Source of the DNA: Pseudomonas sp. NFACC02
GTDB taxonomy: Bacteria > Pseudomonadota > Gammaproteobacteria > Pseudomonadales > Pseudomonadaceae
Direction of reading: 5' to 3'
Length of the DNA: 58,716 nucleotides
NCBI RefSeq assembly: GCF_900110765.1
Contig: NZ_FOEO01000034.1
Span: 1-58,716 of the forward strand
The notes beneath the pieces are model-generated. The model saw only the letters and a list, made by a program, of their open reading frames with translations, did no database searches and was not told where the DNA came from. Position numbers and translations under genes: made by a program. Positions 27,586 through 35,174 of the stretch are shown one piece after another (position 1 is the stretch's first letter; each line of letters opens with the position of its first letter).

Positions 27586-28515
27586 TCAGGCTATTTTGAA
27601 ATGCTTCTGGTGTTCGTCCGGGTTGGCCCACTCACCGTTGAACTCATAGATCCCGTTGTCGAAGGTCGAGCCGTCGAACCAGTAGTACTTGGGCATGGCG
27701 GGCAACGGCGTGCTGTAAGGCGCACCTTCCAGATCGCAGAGCATCAGGGTCGAGCGGCAGAGGATCAGGTAGTGGGAGGCGGTGGGCGCGATGGACAGGA
27801 TCGGCACATTGCCGGTGTCCTGCATCCAGCCGTAGATGTCCGGAATGCTCGGGAAACGGGGCTGATAGGACGCCTGCAGCTTCACCAGTTTGTCGACGAG
27901 CTCGGGCGTCATCTGCACGTCTTCGGGAATCCCGTAGAAATCCTCCAGCGTCAGGCCGTCCTTTTCGAACTTGTAGATGTTCGCGCCCCAGCCGACCACC
28001 GATGACGCGAGCATGCCTTTGCACTTCTCCGATGTGCGGTAAGCGCGGTGCAGGGCATAGCGTTCGCCGATGCTGTAGAAGTCCATCTGGTCGAGCACCA
28101 GGTCGCAGTTCTCCACGAAGGCGTCGGCGGTGTGTTTCTGGATGCCCTCGGGAAAGACCTCGATGGTCACGTCACCGGCCAGCTTGTGGACTTCCTCGGC
28201 CACCACCAGCGCCTTGTTACGGCCAACGGTGTTCACCGAGGCGCCAAACTGGCGGTTGATGTTGCTGATTTCGAACGAGTCCGGGTCGGCAATCTTGATA
28301 TGACGCACGCCCAGTCGGGCCAGCCCCAGCGCAACGGCGCCGCCAATGCCGCCTGCGCCTGCCACGCCGACCACCGCGTTGGACAGCTTGGCCTGATTGG
28401 CGACCTGTTCGAGCACGGTGTTACCCAGGAAACAACCGCTGCGGGAGACCCGTTCGTCGTAGATTTTTTCATTGAGGACGCCTTCCAGCGTCACGATGCG
28501 TGCTTTCTTCAGCAT
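27586..28515 (-). CDS. ThiF/MoeB/HesA-family adenylating enzyme
   Basis: 309 residues, E1-like fold. The nucleotide-binding GVAGAGGIGGA lies near residues 51-61, the Asp pair in IADPDSFEISNINRQFGAS near 77-90, and the Arg/Lys of GRNKALVV near 98-101. I see no CxxC pairs, so the structural zinc site of ThiF and MoeB seems absent. Family members activate a C-terminal carboxylate or an amide as the AMP ester; MccB (microcin C7) and PaaA (pantocin A) use this chemistry in natural-product biosynthesis. No sulfur-carrier protein is encoded nearby. AAGGAG lies 8 nt before the ATG. It follows the hydrolase gene by 15 nt. Confidence 0.87.
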   Translation of the reverse strand: MLKKARIVTLEGVLNEKIYDERVSRSGCFLGNTVLEQVANQAKLSNAVVGVAGAGGIGGAVALGLARLGVRHIKIADPDSFEISNINRQFGASVNTVGRNKALVVAEEVHKLAGDVTIEVFPEGIQKHTADAFVENCDLVLDQMDFYSIGERYALHRAYRTSEKCKGMLASSVVGWGANIYKFEKDGLTLEDFYGIPEDVQMTPELVDKLVKLQASYQPRFPSIPDIYGWMQDTGNVPILSIAPTASHYLILCRSTLMLCDLEGAPYSTPLPAMPKYYWFDGSTFDNGIYEFNGEWANPDEHQKHFKIA

Positions 28516-28530
28516 GGTTTTGCTCCTTGA

Positions 28531-29640
28531 TTAATTGCGGCCGCCGCAGAAATTGCAGGTCAGCGCCAGCGGGGTGTAGGGTCCATCGAGGAATACTTGA
28601 ACTTCGCGATACAGTTCAAAACGCTTCTTTTCAAACAACATGGCATGCGTGCCTTTATCAATTAATACCGAGCGCTTACTGGGGGCGTTAGTCAGGTGGC
28701 TGTATAACCAGTCGGTATCTTCACGTGGGGTTAAAACATGGTCGTAATCACCGCGTGTAATTAAGACGGGCACTGTAATTTTCGCCGGGTCCCAATAAGT
28801 ACCGTGCCAGGCGTCGTAGATATCCTGAGCAAATCCGCCGGGTACTTTGATCGTGCCTTGGCGGGTGCCGCGTTCTGACAGTGAGTCGCTCGGCCAATGC
28901 GTGATGAAGTCGTCTTCCAGCTGCACGTCGGTGCCTGGCGGGCGATCGTCGGTGAGCATGGCGAGGCGCTTGTCCATCGGGATTTCGTAGTAATTCAGCC
29001 TCGGCCGGTCAGCACTGCCGAACAGGCTTTTGATGACCGCCGGGTCAACGGCGTCGCGGCGTACGATGGGAGAGTTGAACACCACCTTGTCCAGCTTTTC
29101 CGGGTGTGCCGTGGCGTAATAGCCCACGGGAATCGCGCCTCGGGAGGTGGCGATGATCGTGAGCTTTTGGGCCCCGCTCTGCTTGAGGATGTAGTCGACG
29201 GCCGCGTCCAGCACGGGCACCAGGCTTTTCGCATTGCCCACGGGATCGGAGGTGGTGCCGGCGTCCGGCGCACGCATTTCAGGGTAATCGTCGGAGCGGC
29301 CATAACCGGGCAGATCCACCACCCAGGCATCGCGCCCGGAGTTGGCCACATCACCAGACCAGGAATAACCGTTAATGGGATAACCGGCAGACAACTTGCC
29401 GGAAATGGTCGCGCCGTGAACAAACAAAACCACTTGGGATTCTTTGATCAGTGCGCGGTTCGGGCCGCGAGCCTGGTCTTTCCATAACGCGATGTTCATC
29501 GTCGAGTCCGGAAGTTTGAATGTATGAAGTTTCGAACTTTCAGTGGAGGCCGAAGTGAGTGTTTTGACCTGTTCGACGGGGGTGGCAAACGTCAATGTAC
29601 AGGCGAGTGAAAGTAATAAAGCGGTTGCAGTCCGTTTCAT
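28531..29640 (-). CDS. Exported alpha/beta hydrolase with a CxxCGGRN C-terminus
   Basis: 369 residues, first gene of the cluster. MKRTATALLLSLACTLTFAT is a signal peptide, so it should act in the periplasm. The oxyanion region is VLFVHGATISG, the nucleophile elbow is ATSRGA (Ser near 166), the acid is in TRGDYDHVLTP and the His near 332 in KGTHAML, a complete triad. The last eight residues CNFCGGRN hold two Cys and a Gly-Gly and end in Asn, an unusual tail directly upstream of a ThiF-like gene. The 3' third of the gene is less GC-rich and uses rarer codons than its neighbours, a sign of transfer. It may hydrolyse a precursor or mature the product; the reaction is unknown. Confidence 0.82.
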   Translation of the reverse strand: MKRTATALLLSLACTLTFATPVEQVKTLTSASTESSKLHTFKLPDSTMNIALWKDQARGPNRALIKESQVVLFVHGATISGKLSAGYPINGYSWSGDVANSGRDAWVVDLPGYGRSDDYPEMRAPDAGTTSDPVGNAKSLVPVLDAAVDYILKQSGAQKLTIIATSRGAIPVGYYATAHPEKLDKVVFNSPIVRRDAVDPAVIKSLFGSADRPRLNYYEIPMDKRLAMLTDDRPPGTDVQLEDDFITHWPSDSLSERGTRQGTIKVPGGFAQDIYDAWHGTYWDPAKITVPVLITRGDYDHVLTPREDTDWLYSHLTNAPSKRSVLIDKGTHAMLFEKKRFELYREVQVFLDGPYTPLALTCNFCGGRN

Positions 29641-29718
29641 GGAAAGGCGTCCAGGGCGTTAGGTGGGGCAAGACTTTCACGATCCCCGTCCCCTGTCTGT
29701 TCACGTTTTTTTAAACGG

Positions 29719-29735
29719 ATTCATTTTTTCTGAAT
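29719..29735. promoter_or_regulatory. Dyad ATTCA-N7-TGAAT in the divergent promoter region
   Basis: ATTCATTTTTTCTGAAT contains the T-N11-A arrangement common to LysR operators. It lies in an AT-rich stretch between the start of the hydrolase-to-cupin cluster (29640) and the divergent gene at 29786. The LysR at 21988-22911 is the nearest candidate binder. The link is inferred. Confidence 0.4.
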
Positions 29736-29785
29736 GGGTAATAACCGGCCAGGCCATTAATCTTGCATCCAGGGGGAATTCATCC

Positions 29786-30604
29786 ATGAATGCGAGCAAG
29801 CGATTCAACGCGTTACACCGACCTGACAGTCCTCTCTTCGTGATGCCCAATGCGTGGTGCGAGGGGAGTGCGCGTCTGATCGAGCAGTTGGGCTATCCGA
29901 GTGTAGGAACCACCAGCGCGGGCATTGCGTTTACGCGCGGGTACCGCGATTCGTCGCCAGCCATGGACGACGAAATGAAGTTCGAGGCAGTGGATCGCAT
30001 CGTGCGTGCGGTTCAGATTCCTGTGAGCGCGGACCTCGAAAACGGTCTGGCGAGGACCCCGGAAGGGGTGGAAAGCAATTTTCGACGCGTTTCGGACATG
30101 GGCTGCGGTGGTGCCTCCATCGAGGACATCGCCGATTACAGCAACCCGACAGCGCCGGTGTTCTTTGGCGTCGAGCAAGCCTGCGAACGCGTAGGCGCTG
30201 CGTGTGAGGCGGTGCGCAGCCGCAACCCGAATTTCGTCGTGACGGCACGCACCGACTACCTGCTGGGGCAGCACGACTATTCGTTGAGTGAAGTGATCAA
30301 GCGACTGGTGGCGTTTGAAGCGGCGGGCGCCGATTGCCTGTTCGCACCAGGGCTGCGCAGCATGGAGGATCTGAAGACCGTGCAGAGCGAGCTGTTCAAA
30401 CCGATCAACGTCCTGCCAGCACCGCGCATGACCATCGACCGTTTGCGAGCCCTCGGTATTCAACGGGTCAGCCTGGGCAGCACGTTGTTCCGCGCGGCCT
30501 ATAAGCAGATTTCGATGGTATTGGCCGAGCTGGATCAGTTGACCGGACTGGATTACATGCAGCGCGCGCTGCCGTTGGAGTATCTGGACAAGGTCATGCG
30601 TTGA
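29786..30604 (+). CDS. Isocitrate lyase/PEP mutase-family protein
   Basis: 272 residues, TIM-barrel of the ICL/PEPM superfamily. Visible motifs are FVMPNAWCEGSARLIE, VGTTSAGIAFTRGYRD, VSADLENGLARTP (metal-binding Asp/Glu), GGASIEDIADY and VVTARTDYLL. The KKCGH catalytic loop of true isocitrate lyase is absent, so a role in C-C or P-C bond chemistry or oxaloacetate/2-methylisocitrate-type cleavage is more likely. The ATG at 29786 follows AGGGGGAATTCATCC. It diverges from the cluster at 23193-29640 and shares its promoter region, which may mean common control. A general catabolic role is equally possible. Confidence 0.85.
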   Translation: MNASKRFNALHRPDSPLFVMPNAWCEGSARLIEQLGYPSVGTTSAGIAFTRGYRDSSPAMDDEMKFEAVDRIVRAVQIPVSADLENGLARTPEGVESNFRRVSDMGCGGASIEDIADYSNPTAPVFFGVEQACERVGAACEAVRSRNPNFVVTARTDYLLGQHDYSLSEVIKRLVAFEAAGADCLFAPGLRSMEDLKTVQSELFKPINVLPAPRMTIDRLRALGIQRVSLGSTLFRAAYKQISMVLAELDQLTGLDYMQRALPLEYLDKVMR

Positions 30605-30607
30605 ACG

Positions 30608-30646
30608 GTGATGGGTCAGTCACCCTCAAGGGTGCTGACCCATCAC
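30608..30646. terminator. Long hairpin between convergent genes
   Basis: GTGATGGGTCAG-T-CACCC-TCAA-GGGTG-CTGACCCATCAC forms a 17-bp stem with one bulged T, four nucleotides after the stop of the ICL-like gene and 21 nt before the convergent cupin stop. No long T-run follows, but the position suits a bidirectional terminator. Confidence 0.7.
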
Positions 30647-30666
30647 CTAATGGTGTGATCAGCCGA

Positions 30667-31011
30667 TCAGGCAAACACGAAATACTTGCGTACGGTTTCA
30701 ACCACTTCCCACGTGCCTTTCATGCCGGGCTCGATGATGAACTTGTCGCCGGCCTTCAGGTGAATCGGCTCTTTACCTTCCGGGGTGATGATGCAATAGC
30801 CTTCCTGAAAGTCGCAGTATTCCCACTTCACGTATTCCACATACCATTTGCCCGGCGTGCAGATCCAGGTGCCCATGATCTTTTCGCCGTCGGCGCTGGT
30901 GTAGGCATTGAGGTTGACGGTGTGCGGGTCGCCGCCGATGCGTTCCCATTTGCAGGCGTCAACGACGGGCAGGGGCGTGGTGTCGCGAAGAACGATGATC
31001 GGGTTGCTCAT
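30667..31011 (-). CDS. Small cupin_3 (DUF861-type) protein
   Basis: 114 residues starting MSNPIIVLRDTTPLP, one cupin barrel of the (S)-ureidoglycine aminohydrolase-like (cupin_3) type. Visible is WEYCDFQEGYCIITPEGKEP followed by LKAGDKFIIEPGMKGTWEVVETVRKYFV. The usual His ligands of motif 1 are missing, as in many proteins of this family. The ATG at 31011 has GGAG 5 nt upstream; the longer frame to 31179 would overlap the LysR gene. Its function is unknown. Confidence 0.82.
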   Translation of the reverse strand: MSNPIIVLRDTTPLPVVDACKWERIGGDPHTVNLNAYTSADGEKIMGTWICTPGKWYVEYVKWEYCDFQEGYCIITPEGKEPIHLKAGDKFIIEPGMKGTWEVVETVRKYFVFA

Positions 31012-31072
31012 GACAGCTCCAGAAAAGGTGGCGAAAGTTACGCTCGCACACCTTAGGGGCGCCGTTGCCGCG

Positions 31073-31996
31073 TCAGTTGTCTGAGCTCGACATCGGTGTG
31101 CCCAGAAACGCAGTTTCCGGTCCCAGATGACGCAACAGCGCGTTGATGTATTCGGGCATTCGGGCGAAGTCTGACGCACACAGCAACAGCGTACGGTCGG
31201 CCCAGCGGTCGCTCAGACGCACGCTTTTCAATTGGTCGGCTTGCTGAAACCGTTCGACGGCCGCCTGAGGCACGACACCCAGGCCGGCGCCACGCACGAC
31301 CATACGCATCACGCCGTCGAAACTTTCCGCGCGCACGCGGGTTTTCAGACGACGGCCCAGGTGCAGGGCCTGTTCTTCAAGGTAAATCGCCATGGCGCTG
31401 TTGACCCCAAGCCCGACGAATTCGTGGTCCAGTGCCTGGCTGAAACGCAGGCTGTCGTGATCAGCCAGGGGATGGTTCGACGGCATGATCAGCGTCAGCG
31501 GGTCGGGGCAGAAGGGGACGGTTTGCAGGTCACTGGTGTCGACGGCGTCGGAAATGATGCCGATGTCAGCGGTACCGTGACGCACCGCATGCAGAATGCG
31601 CAGGCTGGGGTGTTCTTCCAGATGGATGTCGATGTTGGGGTGGCTGGCGAGAAACGCGGCCAGGCGTTCGGGCAGGTGCTCACTCAGCGCAGACGTGTTG
31701 CACAGCAGGCGGATCTGACCCTTGAAGCCTTGCGCGTAGTCGATGAGGTCGGCTTGCAGCCGCTCGACCTGCTGCAGGATCAGACGTGCGTGTTGAGTCA
31801 GCGCTTTGCCCGCCGCGGTCAGCGCCACCCCGCGCCTGCCGCGTTCGAGCAGGGTGATGCCCAGTGAAGATTCCAGCCCTCGTATCCGCGCGCTGGCCGA
31901 GGCCAGAGACAGATGACTGTGCGCGGCGCCGGCCGTGATGTTGCCGGCTTCGGCCACATTGAGGAAAAGCTTCAGGTCGATCAGGTCGAAATGCAT
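31073..31996 (-). CDS. LysR-family transcriptional regulator
   Basis: 307 residues with the HTH in DLKLFLNVAEAGNITAGAAHSHLS and SASARIRGLESSLGITLLER, then a type 2 periplasmic-binding-like domain. It is divergent from the TauE/SafE gene at 32283 and upstream of the small cupin gene on the same strand (61-nt gap). Control of the exporter is the conventional guess. Confidence 0.9.
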   Translation of the reverse strand: MHFDLIDLKLFLNVAEAGNITAGAAHSHLSLASASARIRGLESSLGITLLERGRRGVALTAAGKALTQHARLILQQVERLQADLIDYAQGFKGQIRLLCNTSALSEHLPERLAAFLASHPNIDIHLEEHPSLRILHAVRHGTADIGIISDAVDTSDLQTVPFCPDPLTLIMPSNHPLADHDSLRFSQALDHEFVGLGVNSAMAIYLEEQALHLGRRLKTRVRAESFDGVMRMVVRGAGLGVVPQAAVERFQQADQLKSVRLSDRWADRTLLLCASDFARMPEYINALLRHLGPETAFLGTPMSSSDN

Positions 31997-32068
31997 GGGG
32001 CTTACTCTTTCAAGGCCGGGCTAAAAAACACGATGGACCGCGGAGATTGACGGCCGACCACTGAACCC

Positions 32069-32172
32069 TGTGGGAGCGAGCTTGCTCGCGAATGAGGTAG
32101 GCCAGACACCTGCACATCGACTGACACCCTGCATTCCTCGGAATGCCGTCCAGACCCAGCTCGCTCCCACAG
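32069..32172. repeat. REP pair (TGTGGGAGCGAGC type)
   Basis: TGTGGGAGCGAGCTTGCTCG at the left and GAGCTCGCTCCCACA-like sequence at the right (AGCTCGCTCCCACAGG) bound about 70 nt. It lies in the 286-nt region between the divergent LysR and TauE/SafE genes. Confidence 0.8.
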
Positions 32173-32282
32173 GTTGAACGTCATCCGAAGGTGCAGCGCA
32201 AACACCAGGTTCTGTTAAAAACGAAGGCTGACTCAATATATCGCAGATTTTCAAACGCGGAAGACCGGCTCAGGATGAGCCC

Positions 32283-33047
32283 ATGAATACCTTTTTTTCG
32301 CTTTATCAAACGATCGGTTGGAGCCTGACAGCTCTGGTATTGGTCGCTTTTCTACTGGCGGGCACGGTGAAGGGCGTCATCGGTATGGGCTTGCCGACCG
32401 TCGCCATGGGACTGCTGGGCATGGCTATGTTGCCGACACAGGCTGCCGCGCTGCTGTTAATACCAGCAACCTTCACCAATGTCTGGCAACTGGCAGCAGG
32501 CGGACATTTGCACAGCTCGGTCAGGCGCTTGTGGCCGTTGCTGGTCATGACCGCCGTGGGGACGGGACTGGGCTCATACGGACTGGGCGTGGGCGGCGCG
32601 CACTCCATGGGCCGGGCGCTTGGTGGGGCGTTGTTCGTTTACGCGTTGTGCGGGTTGTTTTTGCCAACGCTCAAGGTGCCGCCGCGTGCAGAGCCGTGGC
32701 TGGGGCCGCTGTGCGGGTTGATCACTGGTCTCATCACCTCGGTCACCGGTGTGTTCGTGATTCCCGCAGTGCCTTACATTCAGGGACTGGGTCTGGACCG
32801 TAATCAACTGGTGCAGGCGCTGGGTCTGTCCTTCACGGTGTCCAGCCTGGCACTGGGCGCCGGGCTGTTCTGGAACGGCGCACTGGGCGGCGCTGAAATG
32901 AGTGTCTCGTTACTGGCGGTGATCCCTGCGCTGCTCGGCATGATGCTCGGTCAATGGCTGCGACAATGCATCAGCGCCGCGCTGTTCAAGCGCGTTTTCT
33001 TTATTGGAATGGCCTTGTTGGGGCTGCACCTGTTGATCAGCGGTTGA
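32283..33047 (+). CDS. TauE/SafE-family sulfite/organosulfonate exporter-like protein
   Basis: 254 residues, about seven to eight hydrophobic segments in two repeats. GTVKGVIGMGLPTVAMGLLGM near the N-terminus and GLITGLITSVTGVFVIPAVPYIQ near the middle are the paired Gly-rich motifs of the TauE/SafE (DUF81) family. These are presumed exporters of sulfite, sulfoacetate or other small anions. It starts at ATG 32283 after CAGGATGAGCC. The divergent LysR gene is its likely regulator. Confidence 0.88.
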   Translation: MNTFFSLYQTIGWSLTALVLVAFLLAGTVKGVIGMGLPTVAMGLLGMAMLPTQAAALLLIPATFTNVWQLAAGGHLHSSVRRLWPLLVMTAVGTGLGSYGLGVGGAHSMGRALGGALFVYALCGLFLPTLKVPPRAEPWLGPLCGLITGLITSVTGVFVIPAVPYIQGLGLDRNQLVQALGLSFTVSSLALGAGLFWNGALGGAEMSVSLLAVIPALLGMMLGQWLRQCISAALFKRVFFIGMALLGLHLLISG

Positions 33048-33246
33048 ATGCCTGAAAAGTATTCAAGGTCAACAATACCGCTTTGATTCGTGCGTCCGTG
33101 GCAAATGTTTTTTGCCTAGTCCCTGCTTATTCCAGCCCCGTCGAATCGATACCCTGCTGTCATTCCACTTCCTCCTTTCTTATTACTGACGCTCGAACCC
33201 GTCCTTTTCCGTGAAGGCTGACGGTCGGGCCACGACGAGGCTTTCC

Positions 33247-33831
33247 ATGAAAAAAATCCTGTTCATCAACGGCGGCAAGCAATTCGCTCACTCTGAAGGT
33301 CGTTATAACGCCACGTTACACAACTCTGCATTGGTTTTCACCGATCGCGCGGGTTTCGATGTGAAACAGACTTTCATCGACGGTGGTTACGACGTTGCTG
33401 AAGAAGTGCAGAAATTTCTCTGGGCCGACGTCATCGTCTGGCAGATGCCAGGCTGGTGGATGGGTGCGCCGTGGACGGTGAAAAAGTACATCGATGAGGT
33501 GTTCACCGAGGGCCATGGCAGTCTTTACGCGAACGATGGTCGTACCCGCTCCGACAGCTCGCAAAAGTACGGCAGTGGTGGGTTGCTGCAGGGCAGGCAG
33601 TACATGATTTCGGCGACCTGGAACGCACCGCAGCAGGCGTTCGATGACCCGACCGACTTCTTCGAAGCCAAGGGCGTGGACGCTGTCTACTTCCCTTTTC
33701 ACAAGGCGAATCAATTCCTGGGCATGACCGGGCTGCCGACCTTCCTTGCCGTGGACGTGATGAAAGTGCCGAACATCGAAGCCGACGTGAAACGCTACGA
33801 AGCGCACCTGGCGTCGGTGTTTGGGGTTTGA
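33247..33831 (+). CDS. mdaB: NAD(P)H-dependent quinone reductase, MdaB type
   Basis: 194 residues of the flavodoxin_2 family. The N-terminus KKILFINGGKQFAHSEGRYN and the FAD-contact motif WQMPGWWMGAPWTVKKYIDEV are those of MdaB, which reduces quinones by two electrons and protects against oxidative stress. The ATG at 33247 follows GAGG. It precedes a LysR gene on the same strand by about 200 nt. There is no sign of a co-transcribed partner upstream. Confidence 0.9.
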   Translation: MKKILFINGGKQFAHSEGRYNATLHNSALVFTDRAGFDVKQTFIDGGYDVAEEVQKFLWADVIVWQMPGWWMGAPWTVKKYIDEVFTEGHGSLYANDGRTRSDSSQKYGSGGLLQGRQYMISATWNAPQQAFDDPTDFFEAKGVDAVYFPFHKANQFLGMTGLPTFLAVDVMKVPNIEADVKRYEAHLASVFGV

Positions 33832-34035
33832 CCTGAGCCGCTGCACCGGTGTTTCAGGCGGGATGACATCGGCGTGTTTGATGCCACGGTTGAGGCATAT
33901 CGGTGCGCGGCTGTGACCTCGATCGTAGCGGTTTGATCGGTGCGTGGATGCAGCGTGCGGGGGGAGGGACATACGCGGCGTGGCTTTTGCGGGAATCGAG
34001 GCTAATCTGCACTCTGTTTTGAGTGGGGGACAACA

Positions 34036-34932
34036 GTGAAAGCCAGATCCGATGAGTTGCAGGTGTTCGTTTCGGTCATTGAAAGCGGATCGATTTCCGC
34101 CGCCGCCGAGCAAATTGGCCAGACGCCGTCGGCCATCAGTCGCACCCTGTCGCGACTGGAAGCCAAGCTCGACACCACGTTGATCAACCGCACGACACGC
34201 CGCATGGACCTGACCGAGGAGGGCAAGTTTTTCCTGGAGCGGGCCAAGCACATCCTGGGGCAGATGGAAGAACTGGAAGAGCGCATGTCGCTCCGGCAGC
34301 AGACGCCATCCGGACGTTTGCGGATCAATGCGGCGTCGCCGTTCATGCTGCATTCCATCGTGCCGTACGTGGCTGAATTCCGGTCGCTGTACCCGGACAT
34401 TCAGCTGGAGCTGAACAGCAACGACCTGATCATCGACCTGCTCGAGCAAAGCACGGACGTGGCGATTCGCATCGGCACGCTGGCGGACTCGACGCTGCAT
34501 GCGCGGTCGCTGGGGAGCAGTCCGTTGAACATCCTGGCCAGTCCGGATTACCTCAAAGCACACGGCACGCCCAAAACCGTTGAAGCGTTGAGGGGACATT
34601 CCCTGCTGGGGTTCACGCAGACGGAAACGCTCAACCACTGGCCGTTGCGCCATGCGGACGGCGACCGCCTGTTCATTCGCCCGACCGTGTCCGCCTCCAG
34701 CGGCGAGACGTTGCGGCAACTGGCGCTGGCGGGCGAGGGCATCGTGTGCCTGTCGCACTTCATGACTCACGAGGACATCCGCTCGGGACGCCTGAAGGTC
34801 ATCCTGCCGCACGCCAACAGCGGCTATCGCCAGCCCATTCACGCTGTGTACTACCGCAACTCGCAACTGGCGCTGAGGATTCAGTGTTTTCTGGATTTCA
34901 TTCAGCAGAAGCTGGCGAATTACGCCGCTTGA
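34036..34932 (+). CDS. LysR-family transcriptional regulator
   Basis: 298 residues starting at GTG (34036) with GGGGGA upstream. The HTH is DELQVFVSVIESGSISAAAEQ and TPSAISRTLSRLEAKLDTTL; the NRTTRRMDLTEEGKFF stretch is typical of the subgroup that regulates quinone or aromatic stress genes and MdaB-like reductases. It follows mdaB on the same strand, so regulation of mdaB is possible. Confidence 0.9.
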   Translation: MKARSDELQVFVSVIESGSISAAAEQIGQTPSAISRTLSRLEAKLDTTLINRTTRRMDLTEEGKFFLERAKHILGQMEELEERMSLRQQTPSGRLRINAASPFMLHSIVPYVAEFRSLYPDIQLELNSNDLIIDLLEQSTDVAIRIGTLADSTLHARSLGSSPLNILASPDYLKAHGTPKTVEALRGHSLLGFTQTETLNHWPLRHADGDRLFIRPTVSASSGETLRQLALAGEGIVCLSHFMTHEDIRSGRLKVILPHANSGYRQPIHAVYYRNSQLALRIQCFLDFIQQKLANYAA

Positions 34933-34944
34933 ATGTGCCGTATC

Positions 34945-35160
34945 AGTCACTGTTGATGTCGCTGACCCACGGCATTCGTCGGAATGCCGCCCAGACCAAG
35001 CTCATTCCCACAGTATCAGCGTCGTGCCCAGGTATTCGGCACGACGCCGACCTTGTAGGAGCCGTCCGAGGTTACGAGGGTCGCGATGCGGTGGGTCAGT
35101 CACTGTTGATGTTGCTGACCCATGGCATTCGCGAGCAAGCCGGTCCCCCAGCCTTCGGCG
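34945..35160. repeat. Compound intergenic repeat (GTCCGAGGTTACGAG family)
   Basis: Two copies of CAGTCACTGTTGATGT-GCTGACCCA flank an AGTATCAGCGTCGTGC-CAGG block, inverted GTCGTGCC/GGCACGAC arms, and TGTAGGAGCCGTCCGAGGTT. The same blocks recur at 40255-40545, and the GGAGGTTACGACGG element at 57525-57634 is related. It occupies nearly all the 242-nt gap between two convergent LysR genes. Confidence 0.75.
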
Positions 35161-35174
35161 AGAATCAAAGCCGT

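Noticed and set aside
26339..27631. A 430-codon minus-strand frame overlapping the MFS gene in another frame.
   Set aside because: The other frame gives a regular membrane transporter; this one gives Arg/Pro/Ala-rich sequence without hydrophobic segments.
27586..28515. ThiF-like gene as a thiamine or molybdopterin biosynthesis gene.
   Set aside because: No ThiS, ThiG, MoaD or MoaE partner is encoded nearby and no CxxC zinc pairs are visible.
33316..34950. A 544-codon minus-strand frame across mdaB and the LysR gene.
   Set aside because: It runs through two well-supported genes and their spacer; the composition is that of a shadow frame.
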